Assembly: GCF_000160575.1 (NCBI RefSeq)
Contig: NZ_GG697132.1
Span: 62,001 to 126,000 of the forward strand
DNA length: 64,000 nt
Origin: Weissella paramesenteroides ATCC 33313
GTDB taxonomy: Bacteria; Bacillota; Bacilli; Lactobacillales; Lactobacillaceae
Direction of reading: 5' to 3'
Each line of letters opens with the position of its first letter. Within the stretch, counting starts at the first letter, position 1. The position numbers and the translations under genes are program-made. Below, piece after piece: positions 9,589 to 18,120 of this stretch. Under the pieces are notes generated by a model. It was not told the origin of the DNA, did not search any database, and was given only the letters and a program-made list of their open reading frames with translations.

Positions 9589-10599
9589 CTACTTGACGGT
9601 ACCATTTTCAACAGTCAATGCTGTTGAGTGTGCTGGTCCCTTCTTTTCTGGCAGAATATGGGTCATCAAATCATTGATTGCTGTTGGCGCCTCACCAAAC
9701 CCGGTCGCAATGACATCGTATTTGCCATTATAGGCGGCTACATCCCCAATCGCATAAACATTCTTTACAGATGTTGCCATATTCTGTGAAACCAAAATCT
9801 GATTTTGGTCATTCAACTCTGGCTTGATTGTCCAGCCAGCCATGATCTTGTTTTCTGTCTGAAAACCATAACTAACGACAATTTCATCTACTGTAATCAC
9901 TTTTGTTTCTTCCGCACGGGCGACCTGTAATGTCACTGACAACGCACCAGACACATCACGTGCAATATGCTTAATTGTATAAGGTGTCTCAAGGGTCACT
10001 GATGAATTTTCAAGACGTGTCAGACTATGTTCCAATGCCCGAAATTTATCACGTCGGTGAGTCAAGCGAACCTCTGCGGCCACTGGTTCTAAATGTAGTG
10101 CCATATCAACTGCAGAATCACCACCACCAGCAACTAAAACACGTTTCCCCGCAAACGACTCTAACTCATGAATTGAGTAATGAATATTATCTTCAACCTG
10201 TTCATCTAATAAATCCGCTGAAAGACGACGAGGTTCAAAAGCGCCTGCTCCAGTTGCTAGAACAATACCCTTTGTGTGAAAAATGTCCTTTTGATCTGTC
10301 TGTATTTGATACCCATCTTCATCAGGAACGATATCTGTTACTGTTGCACCTAATCGCATCGTTTGATCAAATTGGGATAGTTGCTCACTTAAATTATCAA
10401 TCAATGCTTGTCCCGAAACATTTGTGAAACCAGCAACATCCAATATGGTTTTGCTTGGATAAAAGTTAGTTACCTGTCCACCTAAGTCTGACAAGCTTTC
10501 GACAATCGCCACTTTTAGTTCTCGTAATCCGGCATAAAAACCGGCAAACATGCCGACAGGACCGGCACCAATAATTGTTAAATCCACTTCTTCATTCAT
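9589..10599 (-). CDS. Ferredoxin/flavodoxin-NADP+ reductase (thioredoxin-reductase-like, YumC type)
   Basis: A 336-residue flavoprotein. FAD-binding DLTIIGAGPVGMFAGFYAG is at the N-terminus, the NADPH Rossmann motif VLVAGGGDSAVDMAL lies near residue 155, and VYAIGDVA near the C-terminus contacts FAD. There is no CxxC redox pair between the two domains, which separates this YumC-like group from true thioredoxin reductases. It moves electrons between NADPH and ferredoxin or flavodoxin. Start ATG 10599 gives the standard N-terminus; upstream in-frame codons read into the 3' part of the sseB gene in another frame. It follows sseB by 43 nt. Confidence 0.9.
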   Translation of the reverse strand: MNEEVDLTIIGAGPVGMFAGFYAGLRELKVAIVESLSDLGGQVTNFYPSKTILDVAGFTNVSGQALIDNLSEQLSQFDQTMRLGATVTDIVPDEDGYQIQTDQKDIFHTKGIVLATGAGAFEPRRLSADLLDEQVEDNIHYSIHELESFAGKRVLVAGGGDSAVDMALHLEPVAAEVRLTHRRDKFRALEHSLTRLENSSVTLETPYTIKHIARDVSGALSVTLQVARAEETKVITVDEIVVSYGFQTENKIMAGWTIKPELNDQNQILVSQNMATSVKNVYAIGDVAAYNGKYDVIATGFGEAPTAINDLMTHILPEKKGPAHSTALTVENGTVK

Positions 10600-10642
10600 T
10601 ATTATTGAAAACTTCCTATTACTATTTGCTTGGTAAATGTTA

Positions 10643-11455
10643 TTAGCCGATTGTCCGACTGTACAAACTCTCGAATTCAGACAGATCGACTTGGAAGTCA
10701 GGTGCATAGACAATGTCTACCGCACTTCCTTCATCACCTGCTTTTTCTTCAAATGCCGTCGCAATTTGTTGATAGAGCGCTTGCACAGCTTCGCGATCTG
10801 GTCCATCTACAACAAGTAGGTAGTTTGATGTGTCAGCATCATTATTAGTCAACCAAAGGAGATACATATTTTCAATTGTACCCATTGCATCATCTGCAAT
10901 ACCAATCAACTCGTAACGAAGTGGTGTTGGAATCAACTCTTCAGCAGATGTGATTTCCATTTCATTATTGCCTTCATCTTCATCATCATTTGCTTCTTGC
11001 TGGGCAGCAACTTGTTGCGCAATATAGGCAATATTATCACGCGTAATTGGCATCCCATTTGTAAATGGATTTAATGCTAAACCTTCAATATTCTGCGTCT
11101 CATCATCTTGCAGGATTGGCAAATAATCCGACAATGCCATTGCCCATGGATAAACAGGTAATTCAGCTTCAATGGGTTGTGCATTATATGCATCCAAATC
11201 AGTAAACACTGGGAAAACTCCATTACCATTTTCTAATTCGAATGTTACTAACTGCATCTGTGCATCATCTGGGATTTCAACATCACCATCGTCTTTTACA
11301 ACTGGTGGCTCTGAAAAATTAACTGGGGCAATAAATATCGCATCAATCAATGCCTGGATAAAGTTATGCTCTGTGACCTCATTTTGTTCCTCACGAAAAA
11401 CTGCTATCGCATCCAGCAGTTTATCATTACGTAGTTCTTCATCATCATTATCCAT
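10643..11455 (-). CDS. SseB family protein
   Basis: A 270-residue acidic cytosolic protein. The N-terminal SseB domain (about 30-150; FVAPVNF-like IAPVNF, FPVFTDLDAYNA, LALNPF) is followed by an acidic linker (ANDDEDEGNNEME) and a C-terminal SseB-C domain (about 170-265; LLVVDGPDREAVQALYQ). Members are named from the E. coli serine-sensitivity phenotype, but the biochemical role is not established. Start taken at ATG 11455 after AAGGAG; a TTG two codons upstream is also possible. Next gene: ferredoxin-NADP reductase. Confidence 0.8.
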   Translation of the reverse strand: MDNDDEELRNDKLLDAIAVFREEQNEVTEHNFIQALIDAIFIAPVNFSEPPVVKDDGDVEIPDDAQMQLVTFELENGNGVFPVFTDLDAYNAQPIEAELPVYPWAMALSDYLPILQDDETQNIEGLALNPFTNGMPITRDNIAYIAQQVAAQQEANDDEDEGNNEMEITSAEELIPTPLRYELIGIADDAMGTIENMYLLWLTNNDADTSNYLLVVDGPDREAVQALYQQIATAFEEKAGDEGSAVDIVYAPDFQVDLSEFESLYSRTIG

Positions 11456-11907
11456 GCGCAATCATTCTCCTTTAATTTCTCATCTCTTTCTAACAAGTAT
11501 AACGGAAAACCCTGTGTTTGTCAGGGGCTCACCTTTTAGCAACACAGCATCAACAAACTGACAGGAAACGTTTCGCTGCATTTTAAAAGCCCAAAGTTTT
11601 TTTCAAAATAATATCGAAAAAACTTTAGGCTGATAAAGCTGAGATGATCATCTCAATTTTCACATTATGACAAATCAAAGGCAACATTCAGCTATTAAAA
11701 TAGATGCCAAATCATTGTATCCTCTATATGTATTTTAATGTGCTTTGCGTTTCCCCTCAAGCAACTCCTTAATCATAGCTTAAAAAAGAGGCAAAGTAAA
11801 TACATACTTCGTGTTTTATTCATCTATAAAAAATAATTAACCGCTAATATTATTCTTATTACCAAATATACTTGTTTAAAACGTCATTTTTATACAAAAC
11901 ACGAACA
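11456..11907. other. Intergenic region with hairpins, no clear gene
   Basis: About 450 nt. It holds the sseB leader, a hairpin AGCCCAAAG...CTTTAGGCT at 11588-11631 (possible distal terminator of the MFS gene), and a palindrome TGAGATGATCATCTCA near 11639-11654. Short minus-strand frames such as MIKELLEGKRKAH exist but nothing supports them as genes. Confidence 0.4.
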
Positions 11908-13119
11908 TTAAGCAGCATGTTGTCCGTTTTCTGGCAGCCGTTCTTCAGTTTTAGCACCTTTATAGAACAACTTGTATAAGACGGCACAGATAATTGGCAA
12001 TGCGGCTGTCATTAAGTACATTTGCTTGAAATCAACAAAATTGCGTAAGGCACCCAACAAGTAAGGACCCACACCAATTCCTAAATCCAATCCAACAAAG
12101 TATGTTGATAATGCAACACCAATCCGACTAATATCCTTTTCTAAGTGCAAGGCAACTGCTTGACCATTAGACATAAACGTTCCATACCCTAAACCAATAA
12201 GGGCACCAGAGAACAATAATTCCCAGGAAGAAGTCGTGATACTAAGCACGAATAAGCCAACCGCTAAAAAGAAATAGCTTGGATACATGACTGAGTTTTC
12301 ACCATATCGATCAAAAATTCGGCCGGCCATTGGACGAGTGACAGTAATCACCAACGCATACACAACAAAGAAAAATGAACTAATTGATACAAGATCAATG
12401 GTTTCAACGTACGATGCTAAAAATGACAACACGCTTGAATAAGCTAATCCCATAATAAAGGCAATTGCTGCAATAAAGACAACTTTTGTATCAATAAATG
12501 TATTGATCTTCCAACTATCAGCCAATGCACGTTGATCACTATTTAGTGCCATGTTGTTTACATTTAGTATGAAACAACCAATAACGGTGAACGCTAAGAT
12601 GATACTCGACATGATCACAATGAAATTAATACTAGTTGCATGCAGTAACAACATGCCTAAGAACGGTCCAATTGCTGCTGCCAAACTTGTGCTCAAGCCA
12701 TAATAATTAATTCCCTCACCACGTCGTGATAATGGAATATATTCCGTGACAATTGCATTCGTCGCTGTTGAGACAGTTCCATAAAAGAATCCGTTCAACA
12801 AACGCACAACATAAAGGATCGCAATTGATGGCATATACAAATACATTAGTGTTGTTATTAAGTACAAGATGATACCCACACGCAACGTTTGTTTACGTCC
12901 AAGTACTTCAAGCTTCTTTCCTACATAAAGTCGCGCCACTAATGTACCAATAACATAAATTCCCGATGCTAACCCTGCCTGACTTAAGGTAGCACCTAAT
13001 TTTTCTTGTGCAACAACTGCAATGATTACCATTAACAAATAGTAAACTAAATAAACTAAGAAATTAATCAGTGTAATACTGAGAAATCCCTTATTGAACA
13101 ACTTATCTTTACTTTCCAA
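11908..13119 (-). CDS. MFS transporter
   Basis: A 403-residue protein with 12 hydrophobic segments. The MFS loop signature appears as LEVLGRKQTLRVG after helix 2, and again as IFDRYGENSVM between helices 8 and 9; RLLNGFFYG is the helix-4/5 region. It resembles YfcJ/staphylopine-exporter-like MFS proteins; the substrate is unknown. I start at TTG 13119 because AAGGAG lies 7 nt upstream. A drug or metabolite export role is plausible but not shown. Confidence 0.85.
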   Translation of the reverse strand: MESKDKLFNKGFLSITLINFLVYLVYYLLMVIIAVVAQEKLGATLSQAGLASGIYVIGTLVARLYVGKKLEVLGRKQTLRVGIILYLITTLMYLYMPSIAILYVVRLLNGFFYGTVSTATNAIVTEYIPLSRRGEGINYYGLSTSLAAAIGPFLGMLLLHATSINFIVIMSSIILAFTVIGCFILNVNNMALNSDQRALADSWKINTFIDTKVVFIAAIAFIMGLAYSSVLSFLASYVETIDLVSISSFFFVVYALVITVTRPMAGRIFDRYGENSVMYPSYFFLAVGLFVLSITTSSWELLFSGALIGLGYGTFMSNGQAVALHLEKDISRIGVALSTYFVGLDLGIGVGPYLLGALRNFVDFKQMYLMTAALPIICAVLYKLFYKGAKTEERLPENGQHAA

Positions 13120-13306
13120 CAGAACTCTCCTTAACAACAACACATTAAATAAAACCTACATTACTAAATTAATACTTTATGACGGCATTAGTCAAGGTTA
13201 TATTATTAAATAAGTAATTTATACGTATTTAAAAAATAAATAATGAAAGCGCTTAAATTCATTAACGCGGTCAATATTTTTAAGTTTAACCTATTTTTAG
13301 GACAGC

Positions 13307-13340
13307 AAAAAAACAAGCATCGTAAAAACAATACTTGTTT
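13307..13340 (-). terminator. Terminator of the bacteriocin operon
   Basis: Stem AAACAAGTAT / ATGCTTGTTT with T7 on the minus side, about 55 nt past the putative immunity gene. Confidence 0.7.
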
Positions 13341-13396
13341 ACCCTAATTCAATCCAATATGAAATTAACGATTATATTTTTTAAAAATTAAACACC

Positions 13397-13693
13397 TTAT
13401 TTGCCAAACCACAAATTTGAAAAAAATGCTGTCATTCCAAAACTTTCATTAACGGAAGTCACACTTGAAATATCTAATACAATTCTTGTCAGGAACTTAG
13501 GAGTCCTATACCCATTGTTTAATTGATAAATATTTATCTCTGATTTCAAATCAATCAAAGCTTTCTGTAATTGATAGTCCTTTTTTTGATTAAAATTTGT
13601 AAAAATAGCACTTAGTTTTGGATCAGATTGTGTTTCTATTGAATGAGTGCTTTCATCAATTAAGGAAAGTAATGCCATCATATCTTTTTTCAT
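13397..13693 (-). CDS. Putative bacteriocin immunity protein
   Basis: A 98-residue, Cys-free, mostly helical protein that starts 6 nt after the bacteriocin stop. Its size, amphipathic pattern (ALLSLIDESTH, YQLQKALIDLKSEINIYQL) and hydrophobic C-terminal end FFSNLWFGK fit the small four-helix immunity proteins that protect producers of class IIa bacteriocins. Sequence identity to known ones is not obvious to me. The ribosome binding site is weak, so translation is probably coupled to the bacteriocin gene. The call rests on position and size. Confidence 0.55.
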   Translation of the reverse strand: MKKDMMALLSLIDESTHSIETQSDPKLSAIFTNFNQKKDYQLQKALIDLKSEINIYQLNNGYRTPKFLTRIVLDISSVTSVNESFGMTAFFSNLWFGK

Positions 13694-13699
13694 AATCTA

Positions 13700-13906
13700 T
13701 CAACGTATGTGGGCTAATCCATTTGCCCATGAACCATATGAAATACCACCAACAGCGTGCCAAGCCTGATTCCAATTTGTACAAACCTGATTCCCCTTAG
13801 TATAGACGCCAATTCCCCAATAATGCCATTTGCCTGCGCCACCGAAAATATTGATCATTTCCGCCTCGCTTAAAACTTTATAAGAAGACAAATCGTCAAA
13901 ATTCAT
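13700..13906 (-). CDS. Pediocin-like class II bacteriocin precursor with one Cys
   Basis: A 68-residue precursor. The first 23 residues form a double-glycine leader (LSEAEMINIFGG end), so the mature peptide would be 45 residues. It contains WGIGVYTKGNQVCTNWNQAW, recalling the YGNGVxC...C-V-W box of class IIa bacteriocins, and a tail GSWANGLAHIR. The two Cys that form the class IIa disulfide are reduced to a single Cys, so the usual intramolecular bond cannot form. Start ATG 13906 has AAAGGAGG. No ABC maturation transporter is near, so export would need one elsewhere. Confidence 0.8.
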   Translation of the reverse strand: MNFDDLSSYKVLSEAEMINIFGGAGKWHYWGIGVYTKGNQVCTNWNQAWHAVGGISYGSWANGLAHIR

Positions 13907-14021
13907 GCAAAATTCCTCCTTTAAATAAAATACCACTAACAACAAACAAATTATATCATGATTTTTCATTAGGTTAATTTATTTTTTTATATAAGTTAAT
14001 TTTATAAAAATTATTCCAATT

Positions 14022-14057
14022 AAAAAAGCAACTAAATCCATAAAGAATTCAGTTGCT
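14022..14057 (-). terminator. Terminator of the BMP-family gene
   Basis: Stem AGCAACT / AGTTGCT, extended by weaker pairs, with T6 on the minus side. Confidence 0.75.
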
Positions 14058-14093
14058 CAATTTATAAACTATTCAATGAAACAATTTTTTTAA

Positions 14094-15149
14094 TTACTTA
14101 GCAGGAACTTTGACATCCCCATCAACAATCTTCTTTTGTGCATCTTGTACTGAATGCCATGCAGCACTTGATATATTACCACGAGTTACAGCAACACCCT
14201 TATCACTCAAACCATAAACCAGGTGCTTACCACCAGGGAACTTACCTTTAGCTGTATCGTTAGTAACATCAATAACGGCCTTACCAACTTTCTTCACTGC
14301 AGAAGTCAATGTGAAGTTAGACTTACCATCCTTGGCAGTGTAGGCACCATCAGCGTTTTGATCACGGTCAACACCAACGACCCAAACTTTGTCCGCCGCA
14401 TTCTTTTCTTCATTCAAATCCTTGGCCTCTGTGAAGACACCAGCACCAGAACCACCCGCAGCACTAAAGATAACATCAGCACCATTTTGATACATTGATG
14501 AGGCAATTGTCTTACCCTTACCAGCATCAGTAAAGCTACCAACATATTGCGCATCGACCTTGATGTTCGGGTTGACTGACTTAGCACCTGCAATAAAGCC
14601 GGCTTCAAACGTCTTAACAACAGCTGATTGCATACCACCAACGAAACCAAGTTTGTTGGTCTTTGTCGTTTTAGCAGCTGCAACACCTGCCAAGTATGAT
14701 GATTGTTCAGACTTAAAAGTAACAGATACTGTATTCTTACGTGCCTTCGCAATATCGTCAATAATCATATAGTTCGTATCTGGATGTTTCTTTGATTGTT
14801 CATTAATTGTTGAAACCAATTGGAATCCAATACCATAAATATTCTTAAATCCATCAGAACGAGCTTGATCCATATTTGTTGTAAAATCAGCGTTCGTCTT
14901 TGAAGGATAATAAGCATAGCCGCCCTTACCTTGCTTAACATTATTATCCTTTGCCCATGACTTCATACCTTCCCAAGCCGATTGGTTGAATGACTTATCA
15001 TCAATTCCACCACCATCAGTTATCAATGCAACTGAAGTCTTATTACTTTTATCATCACTTGACTTGTTTCCAGACCAAGCAGCATATGCACCACCTGCAA
15101 TAATTACAACCGCGGCACCTGCCACCCACATCTTTGCGTTTGAAGCCAT
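14094..15149 (-). CDS. BMP/PnrA-family nucleoside-binding protein without lipobox
   Basis: A 351-residue periplasmic-binding-type protein of the Bmp (Med/PnrA) family. ALITDGGGIDDKSFNQSAWEG (start of the binding domain), GFVGGM, then GGSGAGVF and WVVGVDRDQN are family hallmarks; relatives bind purine nucleosides for an ABC importer. The N-terminus has a hydrophobic helix (AGAAVVIIAGGAYAA) but no Cys, so it cannot be a classical lipoprotein. It is either cleaved after AYA or stays anchored by the helix. Start ATG 15149 has a GGGGAT site. No cognate ATPase or permease genes are adjacent. Confidence 0.85.
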   Translation of the reverse strand: MASNAKMWVAGAAVVIIAGGAYAAWSGNKSSDDKSNKTSVALITDGGGIDDKSFNQSAWEGMKSWAKDNNVKQGKGGYAYYPSKTNADFTTNMDQARSDGFKNIYGIGFQLVSTINEQSKKHPDTNYMIIDDIAKARKNTVSVTFKSEQSSYLAGVAAAKTTKTNKLGFVGGMQSAVVKTFEAGFIAGAKSVNPNIKVDAQYVGSFTDAGKGKTIASSMYQNGADVIFSAAGGSGAGVFTEAKDLNEEKNAADKVWVVGVDRDQNADGAYTAKDGKSNFTLTSAVKKVGKAVIDVTNDTAKGKFPGGKHLVYGLSDKGVAVTRGNISSAAWHSVQDAQKKIVDGDVKVPAK

Positions 15150-15328
15150 TTTTCTATCCCCTTTTATAAAAAGATTACCTAGATTGTTCGTCAATCACGA
15201 ACTACACTCTAAATATAATGGATAATGTTCAAAAAGTAAAGCTTTTCGTTCGTTTTTTTTACAAAAAAAAATGAACCGCTTATTTAAATGCAACAAAACG
15301 CGAACAATAAAGGCTCATTATACTATTT

Positions 15329-16186
15329 TTAATTAACTAACCTGACCAAGTAAGTTTCTGACACAAATCCTCTAACCGCATTATAGATTCGTTTTGCACG
15401 CGAGGCTTTTTCAGAAATTGCAAATACCGTCGGTCCAGTACCTGACATTTGGGCTGCATCAGCACCAAAATCGTACATTTTTTGCTTCAATTTTAATATT
15501 TCTGGATACTTAGCTCCCGTAATTGCTTCGAGGACATTAAACATTTTGTGATAAGCTGTTTGAAAATCACCAGAATTAACCGCCGTCATCAATCCAACCA
15601 TATCCCCATGCTGCATATTAGAATAATCAACTAATTTTAATATTTTAGGTGTTGAAACACTGATACCAGGCTTAGAAACAATCACCCACAACGGTGGCAT
15701 TGCTTCTGTTAGTGGTTCAACTACCTCACCACGTCCACGAACACGAGCTGGCCGTGAATAAACACAAAACGGTACGTCGGCATCAATTTGGAGCCCCATT
15801 ACCGCCAACTTGTCTTCGGTGTAGTTCAGTTGCCAAATTCGATTCAATCCCCGTAAGACTGCCGCTGCATCTGAAGAACCACCACCCAATCCTGCCGCAA
15901 CTGGAATACGCTTCATAATGTGAATTTCAATACCTTCTGTCCGACCTGCTGTTTCACGCATCAAATTGGCTGCTTGATAGGCCAAGTTTTTTTCATTGAG
16001 CGGTAATAAACCACTTGTTGATTCCACAACAATATTCTGATGATTAGTCGTCGTTCGAATAGTCACCGTATCAGCTAGGTCGATGGCCACCATTAACATA
16101 TCCCATTCTTGTTCACCATTTTTATGAATAAATGGGGTATCTAGGCTAATATTTAACTTTGCGTAGGCTTGCTCTAATACTTCCAT
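15329..16186 (-). CDS. ispE: 4-diphosphocytidyl-2-C-methyl-D-erythritol kinase (IspE)
   Basis: A 285-residue GHMP kinase. The ATP loop PVAAGLGGGSSDAAAVLRG lies near residue 95-113, the N-terminus AYAKLNISLD carries the conserved Lys, and MSGTGPTVFAI is the C-terminal glycine motif. It would phosphorylate CDP-methylerythritol in the MEP pathway. Lactobacillales usually make isoprenoids through mevalonate and still keep this gene, so its in vivo role here is uncertain. ATG 16186 is chosen because AAGGAC lies about 9 nt upstream; the TTG at 16195 is too close to it. Confidence 0.9.
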   Translation of the reverse strand: MEVLEQAYAKLNISLDTPFIHKNGEQEWDMLMVAIDLADTVTIRTTTNHQNIVVESTSGLLPLNEKNLAYQAANLMRETAGRTEGIEIHIMKRIPVAAGLGGGSSDAAAVLRGLNRIWQLNYTEDKLAVMGLQIDADVPFCVYSRPARVRGRGEVVEPLTEAMPPLWVIVSKPGISVSTPKILKLVDYSNMQHGDMVGLMTAVNSGDFQTAYHKMFNVLEAITGAKYPEILKLKQKMYDFGADAAQMSGTGPTVFAISEKASRAKRIYNAVRGFVSETYLVRLVN

Positions 16187-16329
16187 CGCGACCAAGTCCT
16201 TTCATAGATTATTTTAATTATAGCAAGTTGCCCTTAATTGCGAAACAAAGACAGATAAAGAATTATAACTTCTGTTGGTTTTAACTAATTCCTGATATAC
16301 TAAATCAGAATAAACAATAAGGAGTTTAC

Positions 16330-16719
16330 ATGCGTTTCATCTACATTATTTTAGGTTTGATCACTTTTGGAATAGGTACTCTAACCATTTGGGTACCCGG
16401 CATTCCAACAACGCCATTCTATTTATTAACAGCATTTTTCTGGGGACGTTCATCAACGCGCCTACAAATTTGGTTGGAAAACAATAAATACTACCAGCAG
16501 TACGTATATAAGGGCATTTATAAACGCCAATTAACCCAAAAGAATCGCATAATTATTTACCTTGTCACTGCCGCCTTCATGAGCATACCATTCTTTACTT
16601 CTGGTAAATTATGGTTACAAATAACGTTAATTTGTGCTTCGTTTTCGCAAATTATTGCCATGGAAGGTTTTTATCGTGGTTGGTGGTTAAATAACTGGTT
16701 CCTTGACGAAGAAGATTAA
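16330..16719 (+). CDS. YbaN family (DUF454) membrane protein
   Basis: A 129-residue integral membrane protein. The N-terminal helix pair IILGLITFGIGTLTIWVPGIPTTPFYLL is the family signature, followed by a basic cytoplasmic stretch and a second helix pair (about 72-106). The function of the family is unknown. AAGGAG lies 5 nt upstream of the ATG. It is one of few plus-strand genes and convergent with the following MFS gene. Confidence 0.8.
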   Translation: MRFIYIILGLITFGIGTLTIWVPGIPTTPFYLLTAFFWGRSSTRLQIWLENNKYYQQYVYKGIYKRQLTQKNRIIIYLVTAAFMSIPFFTSGKLWLQITLICASFSQIIAMEGFYRGWWLNNWFLDEED

Positions 16720-16773
16720 ACCACAAATGGGAATATATTTAAAGGCCAGTACAAAACTAGCCATTATAGACTG

Positions 16774-16818
16774 AAAGGGGCAAAATCCACCATTGACTTC
16801 GGTAGATTTTGCCCCTTT
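16774..16818. terminator. Bidirectional terminator
   Basis: Stem AAAGGGGCAAAATC / GATTTTGCCCCTTT between the convergent DUF454 and MFS genes. Confidence 0.75.
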
Positions 16819-16830
16819 AAACGTATGATA

Positions 16831-18027
16831 TTAATTTTCTTCATAGCGTACTGTGCGACGATATCCTAGAACAATACTAGTTAAAACACCAATAAATGCT
16901 ACGAAAGTTAGTGCTGATGCTGCATAAAACAATGCATTATACCCTTGTTGTTGAATAATGAATCCACCCACCAATGGTCCGACAGCTCTTCCAACAGATG
17001 GCGCAGCAGCGGTTAGTCCCTGATAACGTCCTTTCAGAGTTAATGGTGTTAGTTCATTGACCAACGCTGGAATCATTGGAAATGCGGTTGCTTCGCCGAT
17101 CGTCGTAATAATCATCGCCAGGGCAAATCCCATGAAATGATGACTAAACGGTAACACTAAGAATGATAAACCAAACATGATAATGCCAGCAAATATTTGA
17201 ATAAACATTGATCGTCGATTGGCTGACAAATTCAAGGCATTCATCCCCAATTGAATAATCGCAATCAAAATACCGTTAATCGTCCACAACATTGAATATT
17301 GCCAGAGTGGTAATTTCAGTACACTATTCATGTACACTGAAACATTTCCTTGCCACTGTGCATATGAAATCCACAAAATAACTAGTCCTGATATACCTGC
17401 ATAAATTAGTAATAAATTCCATTTTGGTAAAGCAATTTTAGTTGTCTGTTGTTCACGACTGTAATTTGCCAAATTAATGCGAAACTTTGTATGTACAATA
17501 AAAAATAAAACAACATATAGTATTAAAGCTAATAGAAATAACCATGTTATACCAAATGGATAAATTGGTCCTACTAATGCGGTTGAAAAGACCATACCAA
17601 AATTACTCATAAAATAAAGCATATTGAATACAAAACGACCGTCATGAGACCGTACTTGTGTGCCATAAGCATTAATAGCCGCCGTTAACCAGCCACCAAA
17701 GAAGCCGACCAATGTCAAAATAACAGCATATGTTGGCCAACCATGCCAAATAATAAAGGCGACTTGTAACACAATCATTGCTAACACACCGAACTGAATA
17801 AGGCGATAGGGTTTAAATTGATCAAATAATCGACCGCTAACAATCGACCCAATCGCTTGACCAACTGCATTAGCCATCATCACCCATCCGATTGTTACTA
17901 AAGTTTGATACAGTTCATTATATAAATAAACTGATGTTAATGGCCAAATAAAACCAAAAGCAAAACTATTAATAAAACTTGCCGCTAACAACCAACGTAA
18001 CGACATTCCTTGCCCAATACTTTGCAT
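16831..18027 (-). CDS. MFS transporter (multidrug-type)
   Basis: A 398-residue 12-helix transporter. The signature loop SGRLFDQFKPYRLIQFG follows helix 2, and GRYQGLTAAAPSVGRAVGPLVGGF near residue 335-360 resembles the MdtH-like drug efflux group. AGAGG precedes ATG 18027. It stands alone with its own terminator. The substrate is unknown. Confidence 0.85.
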   Translation of the reverse strand: MQSIGQGMSLRWLLAASFINSFAFGFIWPLTSVYLYNELYQTLVTIGWVMMANAVGQAIGSIVSGRLFDQFKPYRLIQFGVLAMIVLQVAFIIWHGWPTYAVILTLVGFFGGWLTAAINAYGTQVRSHDGRFVFNMLYFMSNFGMVFSTALVGPIYPFGITWLFLLALILYVVLFFIVHTKFRINLANYSREQQTTKIALPKWNLLLIYAGISGLVILWISYAQWQGNVSVYMNSVLKLPLWQYSMLWTINGILIAIIQLGMNALNLSANRRSMFIQIFAGIIMFGLSFLVLPFSHHFMGFALAMIITTIGEATAFPMIPALVNELTPLTLKGRYQGLTAAAPSVGRAVGPLVGGFIIQQQGYNALFYAASALTFVAFIGVLTSIVLGYRRTVRYEEN

Positions 18028-18052
18028 GATAAACCTCTTTTTAACATACTCA

Positions 18053-18096
18053 CAAAAATAGAGCGAGACTAATGAAATCCATCATTGGTCTCGTTC
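18053..18096 (-). terminator. Terminator of dnaB (gdpP-rplI-dnaB operon)
   Basis: Stem GAACGAGACCAATGA / TCATTAGTCTCGCTC (with G-T pairs) followed by TATTTTTG on the minus side. It lies 25 nt past the dnaB stop. Confidence 0.7.
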
Positions 18097-18120
18097 TTTA
18101 GCAACCCTTTTTATTTACAA

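Noticed and set aside
11660-11800. Short minus-strand peptides upstream of sseB
   Set aside because: Frames of 6-13 codons with mediocre context and no conservation evidence.
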